64,000 bases of DNA. Source: Halarchaeum rubridurum. GTDB lineage: Archaea > Halobacteriota > Halobacteria > Halobacteriales > Halobacteriaceae. The position numbers were made by a program, and so were the translations under genes. Location: contig NZ_BMOO01000001.1 of assembly GCF_014647115.1 (NCBI RefSeq), positions 1-64,000 on the forward strand, given 5' to 3'. Below the pieces are notes generated by a model that was given only the letters and a program-made list of their open reading frames with translations, did no database searches and was not told the DNA's origin. Positions 42,803-51,812 of this stretch are shown here, piece after piece (the first letter of the stretch is position 1; every line of letters starts with the position of its first letter).

Positions 42803-42925
42803 CTTATTAGCACGGGAATACTGGATACGGGTGGCGCTTCGCTTTGGAGGGCCGAAGCGTCAGCGGGGACCTATTCAGGGCGGCAGCGGCCGGCCGGGCT
42901 GTTCCCGGCCGGCCGCTACCACTTC
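42803..42925 (+). ncRNA. candidate small RNA in the padR-dhaM intergenic region
   Basis: In the 380-bp region with no clear gene, CTTATTA (42803-42809) could be a TATA box for a transcript starting near 42831. That transcript would carry a 5' hairpin CGCTTCG-11 nt-CGAAGCG (42835-42859) and the strong hairpin at 42885-42917. Open frames here are poor. It could equally be structure at the 3' end of dhaKLM read from the other strand. Confidence 0.3.
42885..42917. terminator. perfect 14-bp hairpin downstream of dhaM
   Basis: AGCGGCCGGCCGGG and its exact complement are separated by the five-base loop CTGTT. It lies about 130 bp beyond the dhaM stop in the direction of that operon's transcription, and could terminate either strand. 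No T run is attached on the minus strand. Confidence 0.45.
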
Positions 42926-43044
42926 CGTTGTGTATTATCCGCGAGCGACGCGTCGCGTCTCCGTTCAGCGTCCCGTCCCGAGACGAGAGACCGGAGAGCC
43001 GCCACAGCGCCGGTCAGCGAGCCGACCGCGCGGCCCGCCGACAC

Positions 43045-43425
43045 CTACAGCTTCGACATCCCGCGGGCCTCCTCGGCGGCGTCGCGCGTCGAGTCGAGCG
43101 TCGCCTTCGAGCCGGCCGCGTGGACCGCGGCGTTGACCGTCCCTTCGAGCACGGGCGCGTCCGCGAGCACCGCGTCCGTCTCCGCCATCTCCACGGCGAG
43201 TTCGGCGTTCATCGTCGCGCTTCCGAGGTCGACGAGGACGACGACGCCCTCGCCGTCGTCCGCCTCGTCGAGGCCCGCGGCAATCGCGTCCGCGTCCGTC
43301 CCGATTCCGCCGTCCGGGTCGCCGCCGACCGCGACGAGCGAGACGTCGGACGCCATCTCCGCGGCGATCTCGACGATTCCCGCGGCCGCCTTCCCGCTGT
43401 GTGAGACGACGAGGAGGCCGACCAT
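43045..43425 (-). CDS. dhaM: PTS-dependent dihydroxyacetone kinase phosphoryl-carrier subunit DhaM
   Basis: DhaM passes phosphate from HPr to ADP held by DhaL. The 126-residue EIIA-mannose-like domain has the active His in VSHSGKAAAG (His9), then GGIGTDADAI and VLVDLGSATMNAE, matching the single-domain form of H. volcanii; no HPr or EI domain is fused. The ATG directly abuts the dhaL stop. It is the last gene of dhaKLM. Confidence 0.95.
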   Translation of the reverse strand: MVGLLVVSHSGKAAAGIVEIAAEMASDVSLVAVGGDPDGGIGTDADAIAAGLDEADDGEGVVVLVDLGSATMNAELAVEMAETDAVLADAPVLEGTVNAAVHAAGSKATLDSTRDAAEEARGMSKL

Positions 43426-44184
43426 CTACGCGTCCCCCGCGTCGTCCGTCTCGCCGTGCTCGTCTCCCGGGTTCGCTCCGTCCACGTCGGCCGAATCGCC
43501 GTGCGCGACCGCGTCGTCCGCGGACGCGTCCGTCGCCGACGCCTCGCCGGCGTGCGCCTCGGCCGTGGCGAGCAGTTCCTCGAGGACGAACAGCGTGCTC
43601 GTCGCGCCCGGGTCCCGGTGACCGACCGCGCGCAGGCCGAGGTACGAGGCCCGCCCCTTCGAGGCGCGCAGCGGCACCGTGTACGCGACGCCGCGGCGCG
43701 CCGCGTCGACGGCCTTCGCCAGCGCGTCGACCGGCGGGAGGTCGTCCTCCTCTATCGCGCGCTGGAAGGTGTGGACGGCGGGCGTCACCGCGTCCACCAT
43801 CGTCTTGTCGCCGGGGCGCGCGCCGCCGCGCTCCGTGAGCTTCTCGCGGTACGCCTCCGCGAACGCGAGCGCGCTCTCGGCGTCCAGCCCGCCGTCGAGT
43901 TCCTGCGAGGCGGACATGATCGAGCCGCCGTAGAGCGGGCCGGCCGCACCGCCCACCTCCGAGACGAGCGTCGTGCCGACGGTCTTGACGGCCTCGTCGA
44001 GGGCCATCTCGGCGAGGTCGTCGCGCTTCTCCGAGACGGCGCTGATGCCGCGCGCGAGGTTGTTGCCGTGGTCGGCGTCGCCGATACGCGAGTCGAGTTC
44101 GGTGAGGTAGTCCTGTTCGTCGTGGAGGCGCTCGTCGATCCGCTCGATGGCGTCGAGCAGCGCCTCGGTGTCCGACTCGCTCAT
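43426..44184 (-). CDS. dhaL: dihydroxyacetone kinase ADP-binding subunit DhaL
   Basis: DhaL carries ADP and phosphorylates dihydroxyacetone bound to DhaK. The 252-residue protein has LDSRIGDADHGNNLARG with the Mg2+-binding Asp residues, GGAAGPLYGGSIMSAS, GGARPGDKTMVDAVTPA, and KGRASYLGLRAVGHRDPGATS. About 45 residues at the C-terminus form an acidic low-complexity extension beyond the usual domain. Its start overlaps the dhaK stop (ATGA). Confidence 0.95.
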   Translation of the reverse strand: MSESDTEALLDAIERIDERLHDEQDYLTELDSRIGDADHGNNLARGISAVSEKRDDLAEMALDEAVKTVGTTLVSEVGGAAGPLYGGSIMSASQELDGGLDAESALAFAEAYREKLTERGGARPGDKTMVDAVTPAVHTFQRAIEEDDLPPVDALAKAVDAARRGVAYTVPLRASKGRASYLGLRAVGHRDPGATSTLFVLEELLATAEAHAGEASATDASADDAVAHGDSADVDGANPGDEHGETDDAGDA

Positions 44185-45179
44185 TCGCGGACGGTGAGCG
44201 CCGGCGTCTCGGCGGGCGCGTCGAGCAGCTCCGTCAGCTCGTCGTCGACGCGACAGACCGTCACCGAACACCCCATCATGTCGAGGCTGGTCATGTAGTC
44301 GCCGACCCACGCGTCGTGGACGTCGACCCCCTCGGCGTCGAGGCGCTCCGCGACGCGGCGCTGGAGGATGTAGAGCTCGGAGAGCGGCGTGCCGCCCATC
44401 CCGTTGACTATCGTGACGACCTCCTCGCCGGAGTCGATACCGAGGTCGTCGAGCACGGCGTCGAGGAGGGTGTCCGCGACCTCGTCGGCGGTCATCGTCC
44501 CGGTGCGCTCGACGCCGGGTTCGCCGTGGATGCCGATGCCGAGTTCGATCTCGTCCTCGGCGAGCTCGAAGGTCGGTTCGCCCTTCTCGGGCGTGACGCA
44601 GGAGGTGAGTGCGACCCCCATCGTCCCGACGTTGTCGACGACCTTCTCGGCGACACGGGCGACCTCGTCGAGTTCGGCCCCCTCTGCGGCCTTCGCGCCC
44701 GCGCACTTGTGGACGAGAATCGTCCCGCAGACGCCGCGCCGACCGCTCGTGTAGAGGGAGTCCTCGACGGCGACGTCGTCGTCCACGACGACCTGCCGGA
44801 CGTCGACGCCGTCGAGTTCGGCCATCTCCGCGCCCGTGTCGAAGTTCATCACGTCGCCCTCGTAGTTCTTCACGACGCAGAGGACGCCGCGTCCGCCGTC
44901 GGCCGCCTGGACCATCTCGGCGAGCTGGTCGGCGGTCGGCGAGGTGAACACGGCGCCCGCGGCCGCACCCGCGAGCATCCCGTCGCCGACGTAGCCGGCG
45001 TGCGTCGGTTCGTGGCCGCTTCCGCCGCCGCTGACGACCGCGACCTCGTCCGCCGTGGGGCCGTCCGCGCGCACGACGACCTCGGTACCGTCGAGTCGCC
45101 GGAGTCCCGGATGTGCCGCGACCATTCCGTCCAGCATCTCGTCGACGTAGTCGGTCGGCTCGTTGATGAGTTTCTTCAT
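44181..45179 (-). CDS. dhaK: dihydroxyacetone kinase substrate-binding subunit DhaK
   Basis: DhaK binds dihydroxyacetone covalently through a His hemiaminal. The 332-residue protein shows MKKLINEPTDYVDEMLDG, VVSGGGSGHEPTHAGYVGDGML, CVVKNYEGDVMNFD, and ELGIGIHGEPG containing the substrate His. It is the first gene of the dhaKLM operon and the likely entry of glycerol-derived or overflow dihydroxyacetone to glycolysis. The PTS enzymes EI and HPr needed to energise DhaM are not in the window. Confidence 0.96.
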   Translation of the reverse strand: MKKLINEPTDYVDEMLDGMVAAHPGLRRLDGTEVVVRADGPTADEVAVVSGGGSGHEPTHAGYVGDGMLAGAAAGAVFTSPTADQLAEMVQAADGGRGVLCVVKNYEGDVMNFDTGAEMAELDGVDVRQVVVDDDVAVEDSLYTSGRRGVCGTILVHKCAGAKAAEGAELDEVARVAEKVVDNVGTMGVALTSCVTPEKGEPTFELAEDEIELGIGIHGEPGVERTGTMTADEVADTLLDAVLDDLGIDSGEEVVTIVNGMGGTPLSELYILQRRVAERLDAEGVDVHDAWVGDYMTSLDMMGCSVTVCRVDDELTELLDAPAETPALTVRE

Positions 45180-45268
45180 GGACGTTCGCTAGCTACGCTC
45201 CCGGCGAGCAAAAACGTTCGCGGCGCGCGACGGGACACGCTTTTCGGCGCGCCGGCCCACGTGCGCGT

Positions 45269-45988
45269 ATGGAGATTCGTGGGGAACGCGAGTGTACGGC
45301 CTGCGGGACGCGATGGTCGTACTACGAGACCGGCAGCGTCCACTGTCCGGCGTGCGGGAACATCCGCAGCGTCGCGACCGAGGACGAGCGCCGCGAACAC
45401 ACCGACGGGGTGGCGACGCTCGCGCTCGACGACGCGGTCGCCGCCGCCGGCCGCGACGACTACCGGGCGGCGGCCCGCGAGGCCCGCGGGACCGTCCGCG
45501 ACTACACCCACGAACGGGGCTTCGTCCGCGGCGGCGACCTCCGCGACCTCGACGACACCGTCCTCGCGGCGTGGGAACTGCGCTACGTCGCCGCGGCGTT
45601 CGCGCGCGCCTTCGACCACTCGGAGGCCGAAGCGTACTACTTCGTCTCGCTCCTCCGCGGCGCGCCGGCGGGCGAGCGCCCGGACGCGAGCGACGTCCCG
45701 GAGTCGATGCGCGCCGCGCGCGGGAACGGCTACGCGGACGCCGTCGCCGACTACCGCGCGGACGTCCGGCGGTACCTCGACACCGGCCCCGAGCGGTCGG
45801 CCGCGAACGACCTGCTCGCGTCGCTCGACGACCACGTCCGGCGAATCCACGCCCTCGACGGCGACGTCCCGCCCGCCACGGCCGACCGCCTCGTCGCCGC
45901 CGCGCGCGCAATCGGCCGGTACGCCCGCGACGGCGACGCGGCCGACGAGACGGCGGCGCGCGAGGCTCTCGACGAGCTTTCGTCGTGA
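45269..45988 (+). CDS. zinc-ribbon haloarchaeal protein (DUF7117-like), function unknown
   Basis: The 239-residue protein starts with a TFIIB-like ribbon (RECTACGTRWSYYETGSVHCPACGN) and continues with an all-helical region (TLALDDAVAAAGRDDYRAAAREARGTVRDY, LRYVAAAFARAFDHSEAEAYYFV) that resembles TPR-like packing. A CTTTTCG box lies about 28 bp ahead of the ATG. It is divergent from dhaK. I recognise it only as a haloarchaea-specific conserved protein. Confidence 0.75.
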   Translation: MEIRGERECTACGTRWSYYETGSVHCPACGNIRSVATEDERREHTDGVATLALDDAVAAAGRDDYRAAAREARGTVRDYTHERGFVRGGDLRDLDDTVLAAWELRYVAAAFARAFDHSEAEAYYFVSLLRGAPAGERPDASDVPESMRAARGNGYADAVADYRADVRRYLDTGPERSAANDLLASLDDHVRRIHALDGDVPPATADRLVAAARAIGRYARDGDAADETAAREALDELSS

Positions 45989-46074
45989 CGGCCGGCCGAC
46001 TATCGACAGTTTCGTTGGACGGACGAGCACCGGCGCAGCGGAAACATTCTTGTGTGTGAACGAGAGACGGTGAC

Positions 46075-46096
46075 TGTGGTGTGGTATAACACCACA
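46075..46096 (+). promoter_or_regulatory. inverted repeat surrounding the TATA element of the ligase gene
   Basis: TGTGGTGT-GGTATA-ACACCACA is a perfect 8-bp inverted repeat whose spacer contains the GGTATAA element, 44-65 bp upstream of the GTG start. A dimer bound here would cover the TATA box. Confidence 0.55.
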
Positions 46097-46139
46097 CAGA
46101 ACTGCGCGGACAGCTACCCGTACCGTCACCCGAACGACC

Positions 46140-47249
46140 GTGTCAACAGACACCGAACCGATCCGCCGGAGCATCGAAGTCGAGTACTGGGTCGTCGACG
46201 ACGACGGCCGGCTCGTCGAACCCGACGACCTCACCGACGCCGCGCCCGGCGTCGAGCGCGAGTTCGTCGAGCCGCTACTCGAAATCAAGACGACGCCGCA
46301 CGCCACGACCGCGGACCTCCGCGCGGAGCTCTACGAGCGCGTCGGCCGCGTCGTCCGCCACGCAGAGGAGCGCGGGAAACACCTCGTCCCGCTGGCGACG
46401 CCGATCTATCAGGAGGAGATCGCGGAGCACGCGGGCGAACGCACGCGCGTCCAGAACCTCGTCGTCGGCGACGACTTCGAGTACGTCCGTCACTGCGCGG
46501 GGACGCACGTCCACGTCGAGCAGCTCCCGGAGCGCGCCATCGAGCAGCTGAACGCGTTCGTCGCGCTCGACCCCGCGCTCGCGCTCTGTAACTCCGCGCC
46601 GTACTTCCGCGGCCGGCGCCTCGCCGCGGGCGCGCGCTCGAAGCTCTATCGACGCCTCGCGTACGCCGACGTCCCCCATCAGGGGTGGCTCTGGCCGTAC
46701 GTCGAGGACCGCGCCGAGTGGCGACGCCGCCTCGAACGGCGCTACGAGGACTTCGTCCACGCGGCCGCCGACGCGGGCGTCGACCGGCGCGTCGTCGAGC
46801 GCTGTTTCGAGCCGGAGAGCGTCGTCTGGACGCCCGTCCAGTTGCGCTCCGAGTTCGGGACCGTCGAGTGGCGCTCGCCGGACGCCGCGGGACTCGACGA
46901 CGTCGTCCGCCTCGCCGACCGACTCGCGAGGGTCACGGAGCGCGTGCGCGACACCGACGTCCGCATCGAGGGGGACACCGGGCGCGTCGCGGACGACGAA
47001 ATCGTCCTCCCCGAGTTCGACGTCGTCCTCGGCTACGTCGACGCCGCCATCGAGGAGGGTCTCGACTCCACCGCCGTCACGTCCTACCTCGAACGAATGG
47101 GATTCGACGTCGGGGCCTACGAGCCGACGACGCACGAACTGGACGGGCCCGACGCCGTCTCGCGCGCCGAAGCCCGGGAGTTGCGACTCGAACACGCCGA
47201 ACGGCTCGCCGCCGACGTCCGCCGCGAGGTCGCGCTCGGCGACGACTGA
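46140..47249 (+). CDS. gshA: glutamate-cysteine ligase (haloarchaeal GshA)
   Basis: Haloarchaea use gamma-glutamylcysteine as main thiol, made by a GCS2-type ligase. The 369-residue protein matches this class: RSIEVEYWVVDDDGRL (ATP/metal site), FVEPLLEIKTTPHATTADL, RHCAGTHVHVEQLP (metal His), SNSAPYFRG-like LCNSAPYFRGRR, and EFGTVEWRSPDAAGL. The start is GTG at 46140, about 50 bp after the TATA element. No glutathione synthetase is present, as expected. Confidence 0.9.
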   Translation: MSTDTEPIRRSIEVEYWVVDDDGRLVEPDDLTDAAPGVEREFVEPLLEIKTTPHATTADLRAELYERVGRVVRHAEERGKHLVPLATPIYQEEIAEHAGERTRVQNLVVGDDFEYVRHCAGTHVHVEQLPERAIEQLNAFVALDPALALCNSAPYFRGRRLAAGARSKLYRRLAYADVPHQGWLWPYVEDRAEWRRRLERRYEDFVHAAADAGVDRRVVERCFEPESVVWTPVQLRSEFGTVEWRSPDAAGLDDVVRLADRLARVTERVRDTDVRIEGDTGRVADDEIVLPEFDVVLGYVDAAIEEGLDSTAVTSYLERMGFDVGAYEPTTHELDGPDAVSRAEARELRLEHAERLAADVRREVALGDD

Positions 47250-47303
47250 AGGCGAACCGAGGGGTCCCGGTCGCGCCGGAGCGGGCGGGCGGCCGACGCT
47301 CGT

Positions 47304-48551
47304 CTACTCGTAGATCGGGTGGGCGTCGCAGAGCTCCTGGACCTCGGCGGCGACGTCCGCGTAGACCTCCTCGTCGCCGATGTTGTCGACGACGCGCGCG
47401 ATGAGGTCGCCGACGCGGCGCATCTCCGGTTCCTCGAAGCCGCGCGTGGTGAGCGCGGGCGTGCCGGCGCGGATGCCCGAGGGGTTGAACGCCGAGCGCG
47501 TCTCGCCGGGCACCGTGTTGCCGTTCAGGACGATGCCGACCTCGGCGAGCGCTTCTTCGGCCTCGCTCCCCGTCGTGTCCGGGTGGGAGTCGCGGAGGTC
47601 CGCGAGGACGAGGTGGGTGTCGGTGCCGCCGGAGACGAGCGAGAAGCCGTTCTCCTTGAGCGCCTCGCCGAGCACCTCGGCGTTCTGCACGACCTGCGCC
47701 GCGTACTCCCTGTACTCGGGTTCGAGGGCCTCGCCGAAGCCGACGGCCTTCCCGGCGACGTTGTGCATGAGGGGGCCGCCCTGCAGACCGGGGAAGACGG
47801 CGGTGTCGATGGCGTCCGCGTGCTCCTCGCCGCACATGATGAGGCCGCCGCGGCCCGCGCGGATCGTCTTGTGCGTCGAACCGGTGACGAAGTCCGCGAC
47901 GCCGACGGGGCTCGGGTGCTCGCCGGCGGCGACGAGACCCGTGATGTGCGCGATGTCCGCCATGTGGTACGCGCCCACGCTGTCCGCAGCCGCCTGAATC
48001 GCCTCCCAATCGACCTGCCGGGGGTAGGCGGAGAAGCCGGAGACGATGATGTCGGGTTCGGCCTCCTCGGCCTTGCGCGCCAGCGAGTCGTAGTCGAGGC
48101 GGCCGGTCTCCGCGCCGACCTCGTAGTGGGTGACGTCGTAGAGTTTCCCCGCGAAGTTCGCGTCGTGGCCGTGGGAGAGGTGCCCACCGTGCGTCAGGTC
48201 GAGGGAGAGTATCTTGTCGCCGGGTTCGAGGACGGCGAGGTAGACCGCCATGTTCGACGACGACCCCGAGTGGGGCTGGACGTTGACGTGCTCCGCCCCC
48301 CAGAGGTCCTTCGCGCGCTCGATGGCGAGCTCCTCGACGTCGTCCGCGTACTCGCAGCCGCCGTAGTAGCGCTCGCCGGGGTACCCCTCGGCGTACTTGT
48401 TCGTGAGTTCGCTGCCCTGTGCGGCGAGAACGGCTTCGCTGACGTGATTCTCGCTCGCGATCATCGCCAGCGTGTCGCGCTGGCGCTGACGCTCGCCCGC
48501 GAGCGCGTCCGCGACGTCCTCGTCGACCGCCCGGACTCGGTCGTAGCTCAT
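47304..48551 (-). CDS. glyA: serine hydroxymethyltransferase
   Basis: GlyA interconverts serine and glycine with a one-carbon carrier. The 415-residue PLP enzyme has MIASENHVSEAVLAAQGSELTNKYAEGYPGERYYGG, NVQPHSGSSSNMAVY, LDLTHGGHLSHG, VTGSTHKTIRAGRGG with the PLP Lys, and PEMRRVGDLIARVVDNI. Length and motifs are normal. It produces the one-carbon units that PanB consumes, but the genes are not linked. Confidence 0.97.
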   Translation of the reverse strand: MSYDRVRAVDEDVADALAGERQRQRDTLAMIASENHVSEAVLAAQGSELTNKYAEGYPGERYYGGCEYADDVEELAIERAKDLWGAEHVNVQPHSGSSSNMAVYLAVLEPGDKILSLDLTHGGHLSHGHDANFAGKLYDVTHYEVGAETGRLDYDSLARKAEEAEPDIIVSGFSAYPRQVDWEAIQAAADSVGAYHMADIAHITGLVAAGEHPSPVGVADFVTGSTHKTIRAGRGGLIMCGEEHADAIDTAVFPGLQGGPLMHNVAGKAVGFGEALEPEYREYAAQVVQNAEVLGEALKENGFSLVSGGTDTHLVLADLRDSHPDTTGSEAEEALAEVGIVLNGNTVPGETRSAFNPSGIRAGTPALTTRGFEEPEMRRVGDLIARVVDNIGDEEVYADVAAEVQELCDAHPIYE

Positions 48552-48678
48552 ACTGGAGAACAGCCCGCGCGGCGGGCTTAAACTACCCGACTTCGGCGGA
48601 CGCGGCCGACGCGAGAGGTGTCACGGAGGTGTCCGCTCTCGATAGACCTATCCGGCCGCTGTCGCTACCCTCCGGGAC

Positions 48679-50697
48679 GTGCTCGCGTACGAGTCGACGG
48701 GTGACGGCTTCCGAATGGTCGACGGCGCGAACCGGGGTATCGCCGTCCGCGCGCCCGACTGGCGGCCCGGTGGGGACGCCCGCGAGTTGCCACCCCGCGT
48801 CGACGCCACGACCGCCGGGACGGCGAGCGCCCTCGCCCTCCCCGCGACGCCGGTCGCACTCGTCGAGACCGCGACCGGAGAGCCGGTCGCACTCGACACG
48901 GGCGAATCGACGCTCGACGGCGGCTCGTACCTCCTCGCCGCCGACGCCGCCGTCACCACGTACCTCCGCTTCGACGGACCGGCGACCGTCGCACACCGCG
49001 GACGCGACCCCGGCGTCGCGCTCTCGTTCCCGGACGAACGCGCCCTCACACTCGGGTTCCGCGCGGAGGCCCGCGCCGAGCGCACGGTCACCGTCCCGCC
49101 GACACCCACGGGGGTCGCCGCCGCCGTCGAGGCGTTCGGGGCCGCACACGCCACGACGACCGCCGCGCGCTCCGCGCCCGCGATGCGCCACCGACCGCCC
49201 GCGCTCGCGTTCGACCCGGCGCGGGACGCGACGCGCGTCGCCGCCGACACCCCCGACACCGGCGTCGAACTCGTCGTCCCGCCCGACCTCGGGACGCTGT
49301 TCGTCACCGCGCCGCTCGCGTACTACTGCTCCGCGTCCGTCCGTCTCGACGCCGACGCGACACCGCACGTCCGCGCGCCCGGCGTCGGCGTCCGACACGA
49401 ACTCGCCGACCCCGCGACGGACGCCGCGGCGCTCCTCGAACGGACCTTCTGGCTCGACTGCCTCGTCCGTCTCGCGGCCGCGGAACGTCGGACGGCGGAG
49501 ACGGCGCTCCTCGATACCCTCGGAATCGACGCGGCCGCGACTGCGAAGCGTCCGCTCGACGCCCGGCTACGGACGTATCTCGACGCGCCGTACGACGCGG
49601 TGAGCGACGACCTCCCGGAGTGGCCCCTGTCGATGTACGTCGACCCGGCGGTCGAGAACGCCCGCGCGCTCCCCGCGATACTCGACCGCCTCGGCCACGT
49701 CCACCCGCCGGAGAGCACGGAGCTCGACGGCCGCGAACTGCTGAAGCGCTCCCTCGACGCGTTCTACCGCTCCGAGACGGCGGGGACGGCGTCCGTCGAC
49801 GTCGTCCAACCCCGACTCCGGGACGGGCGCGCGCACGGCTGGCTGGCCGAGGGGACGCCCGTCGACGCGTTCAAGACGACGCCCGCGGCGTACGCGAACG
49901 GCCGCGCGGCGTCGGCCGAGCGCAACCCGCTCTCCGTCGCCGTCGTGCTGAACGACGCGGCGATGGCCAGCGAGCACGCCCGTGTCGCCGAAATCTATCG
50001 TGAGCGCGCCGCGGACGTCCCGATGGACGTGACGCTCCGCGAGGACCTGACGCGCGACGAACTCGCCGCCGTCTTCGCGGCCGACCACGACTTCGTCCAC
50101 TACATCGGCCACTGCGAGGCCGAGGGGCTGCGCTGTACGGACGGGGCGCTCGCCGCCGCGGACCTCGACGCGTCGAACGCCCGGACGTTCTTCCTGAACG
50201 CCTGTGGCTCCTACCACGAGGGGCTCGCGCTCGTCGAACGCGGGAGCGTCGCGGGCGCGGTGACGTTCCGGAAGGTGCTCGACGAACAGGCCGCGCGCGT
50301 CGGCACCGCGTTCGCGCGCCTGCTCGTCGCGGGGTTCGGCATCGAGCGCGCGCTCCGCCTCGCGCGCCGCCGCATCGCCATGGGCAAGGAGTACGCCGTC
50401 GTCGGCGACGGGACGCACGTCGTCGCCGGGAGCGAGGGCGACCCGCCCGCGACCCTCGACGTCGAGCACACCGACGACGACCGCGTGCGGGTCACGTACG
50501 ACGCGGGGGCCGCCCGAGCGCACGGGAGCGCGTACCGACTCGCCACGCCGACGGGCGTCGAGCGCCGCCTCCGCGGGAACGAGACGACCGTGACGCTCGA
50601 CGTCGCGGACGCCCGGTCCTTTCTCGCGACGGTCGACGCCCCGACGGTCTACGACGGCGAACTCCGGTGGTCCGACGAGGTTCGGGCGGACCTGTGA
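48679..50697 (+). CDS. CHAT-domain (caspase-like) protein
   Basis: CHAT domains are caspase/separase-like cysteine proteases. In this 672-residue protein the C-terminal part has HYIGHCEAEG (His478) and FFLNACGSYHEG (Cys509), spaced and placed as the catalytic dyad, with VERGSVAGAVTFRKVLDEQAARVGTAFARLLVAG and RALRLARRRIAMG after it, the usual CHAT ending. The first 370 residues are beta-rich (VALVETATGEPVAL, LELVVPPDLGTLFVTAPLAYY-like) and unlike the TPR partner of CHAT proteins. There is no signal peptide. It starts with GTG. A TbsP-type regulator follows 167 bp downstream on the same strand. Confidence 0.82.
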   Translation: MLAYESTGDGFRMVDGANRGIAVRAPDWRPGGDARELPPRVDATTAGTASALALPATPVALVETATGEPVALDTGESTLDGGSYLLAADAAVTTYLRFDGPATVAHRGRDPGVALSFPDERALTLGFRAEARAERTVTVPPTPTGVAAAVEAFGAAHATTTAARSAPAMRHRPPALAFDPARDATRVAADTPDTGVELVVPPDLGTLFVTAPLAYYCSASVRLDADATPHVRAPGVGVRHELADPATDAAALLERTFWLDCLVRLAAAERRTAETALLDTLGIDAAATAKRPLDARLRTYLDAPYDAVSDDLPEWPLSMYVDPAVENARALPAILDRLGHVHPPESTELDGRELLKRSLDAFYRSETAGTASVDVVQPRLRDGRAHGWLAEGTPVDAFKTTPAAYANGRAASAERNPLSVAVVLNDAAMASEHARVAEIYRERAADVPMDVTLREDLTRDELAAVFAADHDFVHYIGHCEAEGLRCTDGALAAADLDASNARTFFLNACGSYHEGLALVERGSVAGAVTFRKVLDEQAARVGTAFARLLVAGFGIERALRLARRRIAMGKEYAVVGDGTHVVAGSEGDPPATLDVEHTDDDRVRVTYDAGAARAHGSAYRLATPTGVERRLRGNETTVTLDVADARSFLATVDAPTVYDGELRWSDEVRADL

Positions 50698-50830
50698 GCT
50701 GCCCCGCCTCCCGGGTCGGGGCGACGCACCCTCGCGGTTCCGCGACGACCCCCGTCGAAACCGAGAACCCGGCGGCGTTCGCGCCGAACGCGCGACGAGC
50801 GGGATTCATTCAGTCGTTTCGTGATAAAAT

Positions 50831-50838
50831 CATATATG
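50831..50838 (+). promoter_or_regulatory. TATA box of the TbsP-type gene
   Basis: CATATATG lies about 30 bp before the ATG at 50865, inside the most AT-rich stretch of this region (GATAAAATCATATATGCG). It suggests a strong, leaderless promoter independent of the CHAT gene. Confidence 0.55.
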
Positions 50839-50864
50839 CGGGTGCGCCGTAGTCCGACGTAGGT

Positions 50865-51683
50865 ATGACAGCGAACCCACTCGGGACGACCGTCGAGGGG
50901 ATAGTGGGGGCCCTCTTCGACGCCGGTCCCGACCGACTCTTGATGGTCAACCCCTCGCGGGCGACCATCGAGCGCTTCGTCGACGCCGCCGCGGCCGTCG
51001 AGGGACCGCTCCCCGAGACGTGTCTGTTGGCCGACGACCGACTGCTGAAGGACGTGATGGACGACTTCCTCGTGGCGAGCCACACCGCCGACCTCGTCGA
51101 GCGCGGCGCGCTCTCGCTTCGCACGAGCGACGACCTCTCGCGCTCCTCGCTCCTCGTTACCGACGACCGCGTCGTCGCGCTCGTCGAGGCGGGTGACCGG
51201 ACGGCCGGCCTCGCCACCGACGACGAGGCGTTCGTCGAGACCGCCCGCGCCGCCCGCGAGGCCGAGTGGGACGCCGCCGACGAGTTCACCCTTCGGACGC
51301 CCGCCATCTCGCGCGTCCGCGAGACGCTCGCCGACGAGATCGCCCCCGAAGTCGAGGCGGACTTCGCCGGCGTGCTCGACGCCATGGAGACCGCGCGCGG
51401 CGACGGCCGCGGCCTCGACGAAGTGACCGTGAGCCTCCTCGTCGCCGCGAAGAACCGCGTCCTCCTCTACGACATCTCGAAGTGGGGCGAGGACGTCGGC
51501 GTCGCCTCGAAAGCCACGTTCAGCCGGACGAAGACCGCCCTCGAGGACGCCGGCCTCATCGACACCGAGAAGGTCCCCATCGAGGTGGGCCGCCCCCGCC
51601 TGCGTCTCAAGCTCGCCGACGACCGCCTCCAGGACGCGACGCCGACCGAGCTCGCCGACGTCGCACAGACCCTCCTCGCCTGA
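50865..51683 (+). CDS. TbsP-like transcriptional regulator (DUF5821 type)
   Basis: The 272-residue protein has an N-terminal alpha/beta part (GIVGALFDAGPDRLLMVNPSRATIERFVDAAA, SLLVTDDRVVALVEAGDRTAGL) and a C-terminal winged helix (LLVAAKNRVLLYDISKWGEDVGVASKATFSRTKTALEDAGLIDTEKVPIEVGRPRLRLKL). This matches haloarchaeal TbsP, which I recall acting with TrmB on gapII in H. volcanii. It has its own TATA box. Its targets here are unknown, though the CHAT gene is immediately upstream. Confidence 0.8.
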   Translation: MTANPLGTTVEGIVGALFDAGPDRLLMVNPSRATIERFVDAAAAVEGPLPETCLLADDRLLKDVMDDFLVASHTADLVERGALSLRTSDDLSRSSLLVTDDRVVALVEAGDRTAGLATDDEAFVETARAAREAEWDAADEFTLRTPAISRVRETLADEIAPEVEADFAGVLDAMETARGDGRGLDEVTVSLLVAAKNRVLLYDISKWGEDVGVASKATFSRTKTALEDAGLIDTEKVPIEVGRPRLRLKLADDRLQDATPTELADVAQTLLA

Positions 51684-51812
51684 TTCTCGCCCGCTCGCCC
51701 GACGGCCCCCGGCCCGCCAGCCGCGGCCCTCGGCGGCGCGTGAGTGCGACCGCGACCGCGACCCGCGCCGCAACCGGCCGTTTTTTGCCGCGCTCGCGCC
51801 CACCGACGGACC

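Noticed and set aside
42831..43136. 101-codon GTG-initiated frame across the hairpin region into dhaM antisense
   Set aside because: The frame runs antisense through dhaM and its residues are low-complexity Arg/Pro/Ser; a non-coding transcript fits better.
43045..45179. CRISPR-like or phage-like repeats in the dha region
   Set aside because: Repeated short words such as GTCGTC and GACGAC are codon-usage effects; no regularly spaced repeats exist anywhere in the window.
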